Assembly (NCBI RefSeq): GCF_033568475.1
Contig: NC_133120.1
Span: 166,873,991-166,937,990 of the forward strand
Length of the DNA: 64,000 nucleotides
DNA from: Henckelia pumila
Taxonomy: Eukaryota > Streptophyta > Magnoliopsida > Lamiales > Gesneriaceae
Reading direction: 5' to 3'
Made by a program: the position numbers and the translations under genes. Under the pieces are notes generated by a model. That model was not told where the DNA came from and searched no databases. It worked only from the letters and a program-made list of their open reading frames with translations. Below, piece after piece: positions 48,667-60,712 of the stretch; within the stretch, counting starts at the first letter, position 1, and every line of letters starts with the position of its first letter.

Positions 48667-48853
48667 CGTTCTTGGAGGGGTCATCACTGCTGTGCGAGCT
48701 CAGAAATCCACGCTACCGGTCTGTAAGTTTTAATTGCTTTTAGTATGATTTAGTAGTAGCATGTTTAAGACTTAAGCATTTATGTTAGCAAAAATTTTTT
48801 AAGTACTTAGTTATGCATGGCGATTTACGTAAAGAAATATGTGGTGGTGCAGA

Positions 48854-49889
48854 ATGCCTCCGAGACCAGTTAACAGACGCGGGGGACCTCCACCTCCACC
48901 TCCACCTCCACCTCCGCAGAATCCGCTTTCGGCATTGGAGCAGGCCAATGCAAACATGATAGCCGGGATTACTGCTCTGTTGGAGCAGCAGGCAGCACGT
49001 CCGAGACTATCTCACGATGAGGACGTGGCGGAGAGGTTCCAGAAGAAGGGACCTAAGGAGTTCGCAGGTACCACAGATCCACTCATTGCTGAGGGGTGGA
49101 TCCGTTCTTTGGAGAGCATCTTTTCTTACATGGGGTTGACTGATGCGGACAAGGTGAGATGCGCAGTGTACATGCTGAAGGGTGATGCAGACTTATGGTG
49201 GGAGAGTGCATCACGGGGAGTGAATCTGACTACTATGCTATGGGAAGATTTCCGGAGGATGTTTTTCTCCAAGTATTTCACTGAAGACGTGCACAGTAGG
49301 ATGATTCGAGATTTCATGAGTCTCCGGCAGGGAGACAAGACAGTTGTGGAGTACATCCGTCAGTTTGAGAGGGGCTGTCACTTGGTGTCATTGATTGATG
49401 ACAGTGCACCTGAGAAGATGAGACAGTTTATCGAGGGACTCAGGGCAGAGATCAAGCATGACGTTCGTATGGCGGACGTCCTTACTTATGAGATGGCAGT
49501 CAGTAGGGCCTTGCGTTCGGAGGATGGTAGGAGAGAGATCCACAGGGAGCAGCAGGGTAAGAGGCAGTTTCAGTCTGGATATCAGCAACTATCTTCGCAG
49601 CCTCCTGCGAAGAAGCAGTATACTAGGCCGTCTAAGGGCCCGAACCAGCAGAAGCCACAGCAGTAGAGACAGCAGCCTAGGGGCTGGGCCCCTAATGCTG
49701 GAGGATATCCTACTTGCCCGAAGTGCCAGAAGATGCATCCAGGACCATGTCTTCTAGGAGCGGGCGTCTGTTTTCATTGTAAGGAGCCAGGGCACCAGAT
49801 GGCCAATTGCCCGAGGAAGAAGAACACTACAGGGAGAGTGTTTGTGATGCAGGCTGAGGAGGCAGACCCAGATACCTCCTTGATCACTG
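48854..49889 (+). pseudogene. gypsy-2 gag (capsid and zinc knuckle), one nonsense mutation
   Basis: The preferred start is ATG 48854 (MPPRPVNRRGG). A poly-proline run follows, then a retrotransposon Gag capsid domain (WIRSLESIFSYMG, DLWWESASRG, MIRDFMSLRQGDKTVVEY), a basic region, and a CCHC knuckle CFHCKEPGHQMANC near 49,770. A TAG at 49664-49666 interrupts the frame before the knuckle. The first exon ends at 49889 in codon phase 1. Role: virus-like particle formation and RNA packaging. Confidence 0.9.
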
Positions 49890-50103
49890 GTATATCTTAC
49901 CCCTAGTATTTTATAATTTCTTCCTTTGGTTAAGAATTTCGATTTTTCTTTGTGGAATAATTTGTTATTTGGGATTTTTCTATCTGCATGTTAGAATAGG
50001 AAGCATGTTTTACTTGTGATTAGAATTAAGGGTTATTAGTGACTCATCTTTGGGGGAAAAGTTTAGTAGTGGTATGAAGTTGTTGGGATTCTTCTGCGTG
50101 CAG
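49890..50103 (+). other. Putative spliceosomal intron between gag and protease of gypsy-2
   Basis: This 214-bp T-rich segment starts GTATAT and ends TGCGTGCAG. It interrupts an otherwise continuous frame, and removing it rejoins the two exons in phase. Read through, it gives a stop (TAG near 49,904) after a few codons. Composition (T-rich, low GC) contrasts with the flanking exons. Splicing is inferred, not shown. Confidence 0.65.
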
Positions 50104-50667
50104 GGAGAATTCTAGTTGGAGGCAACTCCACGTTTGCGTTGCTAGATTCAGGGGCTACGCATTCGTTTATCTCCCTAGAGTTTATCAGATGGATAGGCAT
50201 CACACCTGAGATTGCCGACAGTGGTTATGATGTCACGATGTCGTCAGGACAGATTATTTCTACCTCTAGTGTCATTCGAGAGCTGGAGTTGGAGCTACAG
50301 GGGCACTCCATTCGCGCAGATGTAGTGGTTTTGCCGTTGAGCGGGTTTGATTTGATTTTGGGTATGGACTGGTTGACAGTCAATGGAGCTTCGATTGATT
50401 TTCTTCGGAGGACAGTGTCAGTGAAACCGCCGGGAGGCGACCCGTTTAATTTTCATGCATCTCAGAGCAGTGATATTCCTCAGGTGATATCTCTTATTCA
50501 GGCGAAGAAGCTGTTGAAACGGGGTTGCCGAGGTTTCCTAGCAAGTGTGGTCACGTCCTCAGAACCAGCCAGTAGATCATTATCAGAGATAGAGGTGGTT
50601 CGTGATTTTTCGGACGTCTTTCCGGAGGATGTTGCAGGGATTCCACCAGTGAGAGAGGTGGAGTTCA
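50104..50667 (+). pseudogene. gypsy-2 protease and start of RT
   Basis: Aspartic protease with LLDSGATHSFISLEF near 50,140 and a second conserved block FDLILGMDWL near 50,350. The linker that precedes RT follows (VVRDFSDVFPEDVAGIPPVREVEF). The frame leaves gypsy homology at about 50,667, where foreign sequence begins, and a TGA ends it at 50688-50690. Confidence 0.9.
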
Positions 50668-50985
50668 GAAACTTTGGAGTTCTTATGTGATGAGCTCCCG
50701 AAAAGAAGATGCACCTTCTTGATATGAGCAGTATATATGAAATCTTTTAAATCCTTCTCAACTATGTAGTCCCATACCTATACAGTCTCAGAATCCCTCT
50801 CATTCCGGCACGGGATCGGTTCATTCATGTCTCCCTTCGCCTAGAAGCCTATCAGGAGCCGCTCATTGTCCATGCAACCTCTTGGCACCGGCGATCACTC
50901 CCTGCCTCTTCAGCCCCGGGCGTCACATGCCCACCAGCTTCCGCTTGGTTCGTCCCCAAACCATACCGTACTAAGAGAGATCGGC
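50668..50985 (-). other. Foreign retroelement segment replacing the N-terminal half of RT
   Basis: About 320 bp with no RT coding occupy the place of roughly 500 bp of RT. On the minus strand it begins with a primer-site-like motif TGGTATCAAAGCCGATC (about 50,965-50,982), close to the junction. It ends with a block containing CATAAGAACTCCAAAG near 50,670. That block resembles part of the 5S-rRNA-like region of some plant TRIM-type elements, but the match is too short to be sure. Confidence 0.6.
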
Positions 50986-53409
50986 TTTGATACCATTTGG
51001 GATGACCAATGCTCCAGCGGTTTTCATGGATCTCATGAACCGGGTATTTCAGCCGTATCTTGATCAGTTCATCATAGTCTTCATTGATGACATCTTGATC
51101 TACTCTAGGAGCGTTGAGGAGCATAGGCAGCATCTACAGACAGCCTTGCAGACTTTGAGGGAGCATCGTTTGTATGCCAAGTTCAGCAAGTGCGAGTTTT
51201 GGCTTGAGCAGGTGGCATTTCTTGGCCACATCATTTCTAGAGATGGGATTGCAGTGGATCAGACGAAGGTTGAGGCAGTGCAGAAATGGGGTATTCCGAG
51301 GAATGCTTTGGAGATTCGCAGTTTCTTGGGTTTGGCAGGATATTATAGGAAGTTCATCAAGGGTTTTTCCTCTATTTCAGTACCCTTGACTTCCTTAACC
51401 AAGAAGAATGCGAAGTTTATTTGGAGTTCAGACTGTCAGAGGAGCTTCGATCAGCTGAAGGAAGCACTCACTACCGCACCGGTTTTGGCGATGGCAGTAC
51501 CACACGAGGAGTTAGTGGTGTACACCGATGCGTCTAAGCTAGGTTTAGGCGCAGTACTTATGCAGTGTGGTAAGGTTATTGCTTACGCGTCGAGGCAGTT
51601 GAAGATTCACGAGCAAAACTACCCGACACATGATTTGGAGTTAGCAGCAGTGGTCTTCGCTTTGAAAATCTGGAGGCACTATCTGTATGGCGAAAAGTGC
51701 AAGATTTTCACGGATCATAAGAGCCTCAAGTACTTTTTCACTCAGAAGGAGTTGAACATGAGACAACGAAGATGGTTGGAGTTGGTTAAGGATTATGACT
51801 GTGACATTAGCTACCATCCAGGTAAAGCTAATGTAGTGTCCGATGCTTTGAGTCGGAAGTCGTCAGTGGTATCGTGTTTGACAGTGCAGTTACCACTACA
51901 AAGTGAGATTCAGAGGTTTGATTTGGAGTTTTACTCGAGTGGTCATGCACCGAGCTTGTCAGTGTTGACGGTGCAGCCGATTCTACGAGATCGGATCAGA
52001 GATGGACAGCCTACTGATGAGGAGTTACAGCGTTGGAGGCAGAGAGATGAGGCCAAGGGTGGTCTTCTTTATACAGTTGTGGATGACATTGTTCAGTACC
52101 GTGGTAGGATATGGGTACCAAACGTAGATCAGTTGAGAGCTGAGATTTTAGCAGAGGCTCACACATCTCCGTACTCAATTCACCCCGGAAGTACGAAGAT
52201 GTACCGAGATTTACAGCTATTGTATTGGTGGCCTGAGATGAAGAGAGACATCGGGAGAGTTGTGTCAGAGTGCTTGACTTGTCAGCAGGTCAAGGCAGAG
52301 CATCAGCGTCCAGCAGGACTTCTTAGACCTCTTCCTATTCCGGAATGGAAATGGGAGAACATTACGATGGACTTTGTAGTTGGCCTTCCGAGGAGTACTA
52401 GAGGGTGTACCGCTATTTGGGTGATCGTGGATAGACTCACCAAGTTAGCTCATTTCTTGCCAGTGAGGACTACCTACTCCTTGACACAGTATGCAGAGCT
52501 TTACATCAAGGAGATTGTTAGACTGCATGGCATACCAGTGTCTATCGTATCCGATAGAGATTCGAGATTCACATCCTCGTTTTGGAAGAGTCTGCATACA
52601 GCATTGGGGACCAGATTACTGTTCAGCACAACTTTTCATCCCCAGACAGATGGTCAGTCTGAGAGGGTGATACAGGTTCTTGAGGATTTACTGAGAGCCT
52701 GTGTCATCGATTTTCAGGGCTCATGGGAGACGAGATTGCCGTTAGTGTAGTTTACCTATAACAATAGCTTTCAGGCGTCTATAGGTATGGCTCATTATGC
52801 AGCTTTGTATGGGAGGAGATGCAGATCTCCTCTTCATTGGGATGAGGTTGGAGAGAGAATCCTATTGGGTCCTGAGATAGTGCAGCAGACTGCTGATATT
52901 GTGACCCAGATTCGGGATCGCATGAGGACTGCTCAGAGTCGTCAGAAGAGTTATGCAGATACTCGACGACGAGATTTGAGTTCGCTGTAGGTGATCACGT
53001 ATTCCTGAAGGTGTCACCTATGAAGGGAGTAGTGCGAGATCTTGGAGGGAGAGGCAAGCTTAACCCTAGATATATAGGGTCATTCGAGATCTTGGAGAGA
53101 GTTGGCACGTTGGCCTACCGTTTAGCTCTACCACCAGGGCTAGCGGCAGTACACAATGTATTCCATGTATCCATGCTTCGGAGATACATCTCGAACCCGT
53201 CACATGTGTTGGATTTTGAGCCTCTTCAGTTGACACCGGAGTTAGCATTTGAGGAGAGGCCTATACGGATCTTGGCTAGGGAGGAGCGCAGATTGAGGAC
53301 GCGGGTCATACCGATGGTCAGAGTCCAGTGGCTGAATCATTCGGAGGAGGAAGCTACTTGGGAGACCGAGGAAGACATGAGGACTCGCTACCCGGAGTTG
53401 TTCGGGTAA
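50986..53409 (+). pseudogene. gypsy-2 RT (C-terminal half), RNase H, integrase, chromodomain
   Basis: RT resumes at [17 protein letters not shown] with the catalytic [13 protein letters not shown] near 51,085. RNase H follows ([25 protein letters not shown]), then an integrase with zinc finger ([33 protein letters not shown]), core Asp blocks ([18 protein letters not shown]) and [19 protein letters not shown]. The C-terminus is a chromodomain-like EEATWETE and PELFG, ending with TAA 53407-53409. Breaks: TAG at 52748-52750, and a 1-bp frame change near 52,978. The EEATWE/PELFG end places it in the Tekay/Del clade. Confidence 0.92.
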
Positions 53410-53418
53410 GTACTTTAA

Positions 53419-53454
53419 TTTCGAGGACGAAATTCAAATTAAGGGGGAGAGAAT
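53419..53454 (+). promoter_or_regulatory. gypsy-2 3'-end motif and polypurine tract
   Basis: TTTCGAGGACGAAATT, then AAGGGGGAGAGAAT, directly before the 3' LTR start TGTAACACCC. Confidence 0.85.
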
Positions 53455-56259
53455 TGTAACACCCAGTATTTTTAGTACGTAAATTCGCATGCATAATTAG
53501 GGAATTTATTTATTTAAAATTTTAGATTATGGGTTAAATAATTATGTAAAATTATGTGTGCATGTTTTAAGTTATTTTTAAGCATTTAACCCATAATTAG
53601 TGAATTTTCATGATTTATGGAAATTAATTGTTTTGATCGCGTAGACGGGGCCGTGGACATACGAGATACCAAAATATTTAGCCAAAAATATTTTATGAGT
53701 TTTATGAGCCTTAAAATAATATTTTAAGGTATTTTGTCAAGAAAAATTTAGTATTTAGTTATGTATTTATTTAAGGATTTATTTTTAGCCAAAATAAGTC
53801 ATTTTAATGACTTTTATTAATATTTAAAAATTCTCTAATATTATATTTCGGGATTTTGGCTGTGTTATCAGAATTTTAAATATTTTAGGAGTTTAAAAAT
53901 TTATATTTAAGGTATAATATTTACATATTAATTTAGTGAGATATTTTTAAGATATTATCTACAATCTACAATAAAATAAAAACCTAAACCTACCCCAAAC
54001 CCCACCACCCATTCAGCCGACATCCCCCCATATTCTTCAGCCTCCATTCTCACGTTTTGACAGAAGATTTCAAGCCATATCCGATCAACAAGTTTCTTAT
54101 AATTTTCGTTGTCCCGGAGCCGTAAACGCGTGATCATTCATCAAAAAATTATAAAGGCATGTTGAATTCTCTTCTTGAACACCATATAAGCTAGTTAATT
54201 CATTCATGTCAGATTTTCATTGATTAGTTTATGTTATTTACGATTATGATGAAGTTTCTTGGTTAGAACATGAACAACTCATGGTTTTGCTTGTTTTTCA
54301 TGCTAAAGCTCACGTTTTTGCAATGGGAGACGGGCTGGCTGCTGGTCCGAGGTTCAGAGGGGTGTGTTAGGGTTCTTAGACTTGGGTTGGCTCGGTGTTT
54401 AAGGTTGGAAAGGGATGGAACCGAAGCCAGTCCTTCTGATGCGCAGCAGATCGCGCAGATTGAGCGGGGTTGGGAGATTGGCTCGTTCTTGGTCCACAGA
54501 GCGTGTTTTAAGGTGATTCCAGTTGGGTTAGAACCTCAAGACATTGTCAAAGGTATTCCAGGTAGTTCTCCGGCCAGTGGTGGCCGGAAGTCCGTGCTTG
54601 CGTTCTGCGCGCGAGCAGAAACAAGGCCTGTATTATTTTGGTTTGTTCTCCTACTACAAGACTTGGTTTGAGATCAAATTTGTTGGGTTAGAACCTTCTT
54701 GATGTTGTCTAAGTTCGGGCGGTGGTTTCAAGGCCATAGGTGGTCGGAGTAGGCAGCACGAACGTTTTTGGTGAAGCCGCTCAGCTGGGCGCAGGTTTAG
54801 AGAAGAAGGAAGATAGAATTCACGGTTAGGGTTACGGATATGGGTTTTCTGGCGGGCCGGGTCGGGTCAGGTCCGTCGGGTCATGGGTCAAGTTAGTTGG
54901 GTCCGGGTTTGGGTTAAGTAAGTCGGGCTCGGGTATTTTAATTTTTAAGTATTTAATGGTACAAGTGTATTTTGGGCTTTTAAAATTAGTTAGAAAATTA
55001 TTTGGACCTCCAAATAATTTTATTTGGGCTTTTTAAATTATTTTTAAGCTAACCCAATAATTTTTATGGGCTCGTGGGCCCATAGAAATGTTTGGACCAG
55101 TCAGGAGATTTTTGGGCCAGTCTAGAATTTTATTGGGCTTAATTAAGTTAATGAGCTTAAATATTTTTATTTAGGTCCAATTAAGTTTAATTAAGTTATT
55201 TGGGCTAAGATATGATTATTGAGTTTTTATTTAAGTTTAATGGGCTTAGAGTGAGTGACCAGCAGTCTGGACCAACCCATGAAAAATAAATAAGTCCGGG
55301 ATATATATTTAATTATTTTTTTGCATAAAGTCTATTTTAAATATAAGTATATTATATTATGAAAAATTAATTAAATATATATTACGGACATATTTTCAGT
55401 GCATGCATTCATGAAATAATTTTATGGCATGATTTAATGTTTAAGGTTGAGCTAGAAAATAATTTTATGTTGGAAGTTGAAGTAGTGTGATAATTTAAGG
55501 GGGACCAGTCCCCACATGTTAAGGGCAGTTTACTGTCAATTTAAGGGTAGTTTACTACCAGTAAGAGGTGATTCGTCACCGCCGCGTACGTTGGTTTTAA
55601 GAGACTGATCAGTCGAACTTTTAAGTTTAAGGTTACACTACGGATATGACCATGCGATGTTAGAAAATGTTATGCTCAACAATGTTATGTATGTATTATA
55701 TGATTATATTTAAGATCAAGTTTAAGCAAGATTTTCAGTCATGATTCATGATTTTTAAGCATGCTCATTCATGTATACGATATGTATTAATGTAATTATG
55801 TGATGCATTATTTTTAATCTTGTTATAATGGATTAGACATGTTGAGCCTCTAGGCTCACTACACTTATATGGTGCAGGTGAGTACGTAGAGGATGATGTA
55901 GTTCCTACCGGGGGTGAGGACGTATGAGCGGAAGCGCAGTGATCCCCCGTGACCGCCGGCTGAGTTTTCATGGATATTTTAAGAATTTTAAAACTCTGTT
56001 TCTTTTATGTTTTGTCAGTGGTGAATTTTAGTATTATTTTTATTAAGTAATTTTATTGCATGCAAACTTTTAGGTAGATTGTCTGACAGTATTTTAATTA
56101 AGTTTGACTCAGTTATTTTAGTAAAAATGTTGCGTTTTATTTATATTATTTTTAAATCTGTTTATTTTGTGCATAGATGTATGGGCATGTATGTACATCT
56201 ATTTTACTTAGTATTATTTTAAAAAAAAAATTCCGCATTTATTAGTAGTAGATGTTTCA
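53455..56259 (+). repeat. gypsy-2 3' LTR
   Basis: This 2805-bp copy is colinear with the 5' LTR. It lacks about 25 bp near 54,580 and has scattered transitions. It ends GATGTTTCA before ACCGG. Confidence 0.93.
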
Positions 56260-56860
56260 ACCGGAGCTTCCAGACATCGCCAACTGCAAAAATCGAAACA
56301 GTAACGAAGCAAATCTGTGGATTCTACGTCCGAGAATGTCTTAAAATTTTGAGAAAGAGCAGATGAGAAATCGAAGAACAAAAAAATCGAAGCATTTTGG
56401 CCTAAATCGTGACTCAAATCGCAAGGCAATAGCTTGACATCAAAGTCAAATATGGATAATCACGGGAAAAATGAAAATGGTAAAATAAAATCACCGAACA
56501 AGAACCATTTCTCTGCAGCAGATTGAGCCTTCTTTCTCCCGGTGCGCTGGTGGTGATGCAGAGTTCGGAGTCCGCAGTGACAGAGTAGTCAATGGAGGCG
56601 CGTATCTTCGTGCGTGGAAGGAAAGCAGCGAGGAATTGAGAGGAAATCCACGCATTCCAGGTCGGAGGAGGAAATAACACAGCATAAGGCGGATCCGGAG
56701 GAAAAAGAAGTGGAAATGTCGTCACGGCATTGAGGGATCGAGAAGAAAATCGAGAAGGGGTTTGGGGATTTTGGGGATCTGATAAGCAAATAGTATTATT
56801 TATTTTTATTTTAAGTTTTATTTTAAATAAAAATAATAGTTCTTCTACAACACTTTTTAA
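56260..56860. other. Inner CACTA body, right of gypsy-2 (possible captured sequence)
   Basis: The stretch 56,480-56,780 is GC-rich relative to its surroundings and resembles the start of a transcription unit on the minus strand, with pyrimidine-rich leader-like sequence. Open frames of 64-163 codons exist on the minus strand but give no recognisable protein. Confidence 0.4.
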
Positions 56861-56864
56861 AAAA

Positions 56865-57095
56865 GTGTTGTAATACATAGGAAAAAAAACGCTAATAGAC
56901 AACACTTTTAAAAGCGTTGTCTTTGACCCAAAAAAACGCTTACAGACAACGCTTTTTAAAAAAAACGTTGTCTTTGATTAATAAAAAATATATAACGACA
57001 ACGCTTTTCCCTAAAAGCGCTGTCTTTTTTAAAAAAAACAACACTTTTCATTAAAAGCGTTGTCTTTTAAGTGTTGTGTTTGTGCATTTTTGTTG
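56865..57095. repeat. Right subterminal repeats of the inner CACTA
   Basis: About eight copies of ACAACGCTTT/AAAGCGTTGT and the variant ACAACACTTT lie in both orientations, mirroring the left end at 43555-43790. Confidence 0.88.
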
Positions 57096-57302
57096 TAGTG
57101 ATTATCAGTAAACATAATGAAATATTTGCATAAGCATAATGGATTTCCCAATTGCAATGACAATAAACGTATGTTCCTTATTAATATCTCAGACACAATC
57201 ATGAAATCATTATATGTAATTTTTCTACTACCTTACAACATATAAGTCATCACAAAGAAATAAATCAATATACTTATATTTTATTATTATATTTATTTCA
57301 AC

Positions 57303-57862
57303 TAGGAATGGCAACAGGACGGTTTTGTCAAACCCAGTTCCCGCCCCGCCAAGAAAAAACATGACTCGGACGCACCCGGTTTAGTCTATGCTAGCACATG
57401 GACACTGCCCGAATGGGATAGCATAGACTAAACCGACGCATCCCGCCCCGTCTCGTCTCAAAACTCAGTGGGTCCAACCCGGATTTTGGACCGGCGAACC
57501 CGTTAATATTTAATTTAAAACTATTATTATTTATAATATATAAATATATATATTATATATATATATATATATTTTATTTATTTATATGAAATATATGTAT
57601 ACAGTAATTACTGTGTATTATATATATATATATAATATATACTGCGTGTACTGTAAATATAAATACATATATATAATAATATATTATCATTGTATTAAAT
57701 ATATTTTATATATATATACGGGTCTATCTAAACCCGGGATCCGTCCTGGATCGTCTCAGACCCTTAATATGGAGTTGTCCCGTTCCGAAATTTGTTTGAG
57801 CGGGTATAAACCCGCCCCGTTCGATGCGGGTTTAGCATGAGGCGGGGCTTAAGCCATCCTTA
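57303..57862. mobile_element. hAT-type MITE 2
   Basis: The ends TAGGAATGGC and GCCATCCTTA form an imperfect terminal repeat, flanked by a perfect 8-bp duplication ATTTCAAC (57295-57302 and 57863-57870). The 560-bp element has GC-rich subterminal CCCGCCCCG/GCGGG motifs around an AT dinucleotide-rich centre. Non-coding. It sits in the outer CACTA. Confidence 0.9.
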
Positions 57863-57870
57863 ATTTCAAC

Positions 57871-58289
57871 AAACATCTTTTATTGATCCACTAGTACAAT
57901 TGTTTTCAACATAATTTAACATTTATATAAAATATTCTAATAAATAAAAGCCGAAACACAAATTCATAAAAACAGATACATCAGGGTGTATTTTTCGATC
58001 CAGGATCAAGAAATAAAAATACTCAAACAAATTTCTAAAATATGCGTCTGAAAAAAAGAATTGGTTTAAAACAAATAATTGGATCACCTCAAAATATGCA
58101 GATTGGTCACCGATTGAAGCAGCCGACCTTGTTAAATTATGAAGCAGCAGAATTTGTAATATCAAGAAGCTTGGGTTTTTTCAGATTTAGGAATTGCAAT
58201 AAAATTTTGAGGAATGAAAAGCACACAGCGTGGAACCCTTCAAATCTTCAACTTATTATTATTATTATTATTTAAAAATGTATGGAACT
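57871..58289. other. Outer CACTA interior, right part
   Basis: AT-rich DNA without a recognisable gene. It includes a short (ATT)n run near 58250-58273. Confidence 0.5.
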
Positions 58290-58745
58290 AATTTTTCAAA
58301 AAACGTGTCGGCTTCCGGCGCGGTTACTGACCGCTTCTGCAATAAATCTTTTAGAAACGGTTAATGGAACCGCACCTGACGGGGCTATATACAAGCGGTG
58401 TTGTAGACCGCTTTAAACACCTATCTATTGAAGCGGTTATTTTCCGATCCTAAAATAATATTGTGCGATGTTATTGTCGATGCTACCTCATGGTAGTATT
58501 TGGGATGGCGTGGCGGATTATGATTGGCCAAAATTAATGGGCTCCACGTGGGACCTATTGATTTTGACAAATCATGGGGTTACAAGTTGCCCGTAAAGTA
58601 TAGCATGAACAAAACCGTTATATAGAAGAGGGGAAACGAAACTGATTCAAATGACATTCTATCGAAGCGGTTATAATGAAGCCGCTCCTAATAAGTTAGG
58701 TTGCAAGACCGGTTCCATAACTGGTTCTAAATATCCGGTTCTAAA
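58290..58745. repeat. Right subterminal repeats of the outer CACTA
   Basis: Many copies of GAAGCGGTTA, ACCGCTTT, ACCGGTTC and related motifs in both orientations correspond to those at 36225-36440. Confidence 0.72.
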
Positions 58746-58768
58746 ACATTCATTTTTTTGTTGTGAAT

Positions 58769-59868
58769 ATAGTAGTACTAGTTATATTCAAATCATGAAT
58801 ATTGTCAAATCATTTGAAGATAAATTAGTTGGAGTACTATGTTGAAAAGAGGGATGCTTTTAAAAAGCGAGTTTTCGATGAAAATCCCATTCAACTTGTT
58901 CATTTCATTTTCAAACCATTCATATATACATGAGTTTCACATATGTGGGTGTGTTGCGTATCAATTTCTTTATCAAAATGATGGGTTTGTGGCATTATGT
59001 TATAAAAAATCAAAAATAAAAAGTATTAATCTCAAAATAGATACGAAGATTCCTTCAAAAAACATACATACGAAAGAAATATTATATTACAATAATATTA
59101 AACGATCATCGAAATCTCCAGGCGCAACTGATATGGAAAGAGCTTATCAAACACCGTGAGGGCATCTTTAAAAAAATGTTAAAAGTATTGTAAGATTTTA
59201 CTATTATATTGTCAAATTTTGTATTGAATATATCAATAGATTTTGATAAATAAAATTTTTGTACACATATATATTATTATACTTCTAGCATGACTAAAAG
59301 AGAAAAAAAAAACATGCAAGCACATGATTAGTTACTTCAATTAAAAATAAACTTATATATATATATTATTGTCATAATAAGTATCCACTCAAATGACTTC
59401 CGGAAAATTACATTTTTCCGCCTGTAATTTATATATTTGTCATTTTTGGTTCTGTTAATGATAAACTTGTACATTTTATATATCCTATAACTTGCATTTT
59501 TTCTCTATTTTTTTTTTCTTTTTCTCATGAGGTTGTCATGTTTGCTGAAAATTATTTATGCGACAGACGTAAATGCTAATGTAGATATTTTGGAAAGAAA
59601 TTTGCATACGTACCATTATTATTTTGAAAAACATGTAGAGAAAAACACATTGGACTTCGGTACAATTTAAAAAAAAAAAACCCAAAAAAAACATGCAAGT
59701 TAATTTGGAAGATTTAATTTGATTTTGATTGAAACCATCTCTGTGAACTACTACACCGATTAAAACCGTGTGAAAATACCAACTAGGATGCCAAATGGAG
59801 TAAGTGGGAGGAGTTTTTTTTTTTTTTTTTTTAATGTCTAAATAATTTTCTACTATATTATTAATCAG
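58769..59868. repeat. Direct repeat copy A (non-coding)
   Basis: This is about 1.1 kb, colinear with copy B at 60,713-61,830. Shared anchors include GTTGGAGTACTATGTTGAAA (58,830), GTGGGTGTGTTGCGTATC (58,944) and AAAATACCAACTAGGATGCC (59,773). The frames in it (58651-59159, 59536-59892) are not conserved between copies. The outer CACTA inserted at its left edge. Confidence 0.85.
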
Positions 59869-59869
59869 A

Positions 59870-60710
<841 letters not shown>

Positions 60711-60712
60711 AT

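Larger units (their letters stand above)
45823..56259 (+). mobile_element. gypsy-2: full-length Ty3 chromovirus (Tekay/Del-like)
   Basis: This 10,437-bp element has 2.8-kb LTRs (TGTAAYACCC to GATGTTTCA), an initiator tRNA-Met primer site, gag, protease, partial RT, RNase H, integrase with chromodomain, and a polypurine tract. Flanks are ACTGG (45818-45822) and ACCGG (56260-56264), a 5-bp duplication with one C-to-T change at a CpG. Gag-pol has stops, a frameshift and a replaced RT segment, so the copy is defective. It has landed inside the inner CACTA. Confidence 0.93.
43533..57100. mobile_element. Inner non-autonomous CACTA transposon
   Basis: The left end CACTACAAGAAAAAAGG and the inverted right end CACTACAACAAAAATGC form the terminal repeat. 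ATT flanks both ends (43530-43532 and 57101-57103), the 3-bp duplication of CACTA elements. Subterminal ACAACGCTTT/AAAGCGTTGT repeats occur at both ends. No transposase is present. Without the gypsy-2 insertion it would be about 3.1 kb. It lies in the 5' region of the outer CACTA's transposase gene. Confidence 0.9.
36205..58765 (-). mobile_element. Outer CACTA (En/Spm-like) transposon, decayed, with nested insertions
   Basis: The coding region on the minus strand includes TNPA-like and TNP2-like genes. The left end (CGTACAAAAAAAATG) and the right end, inverted (CACAACAAAAAAATG), resemble a degraded CACTA terminal repeat and are flanked by AAT (36202-36204 and 58766-58768), the 3-bp duplication expected for this superfamily. 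Both ends carry subterminal GGAGCGGTTA/AACCGCTCC-type repeats (36225-36440 and 58290-58745). A second CACTA element, a gypsy element and a hAT MITE sit inside. Without those it would be about 8.4 kb. The terminal bases are mutated from the canonical CACTA, so the exact ends are less certain than the family. Confidence 0.7.
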
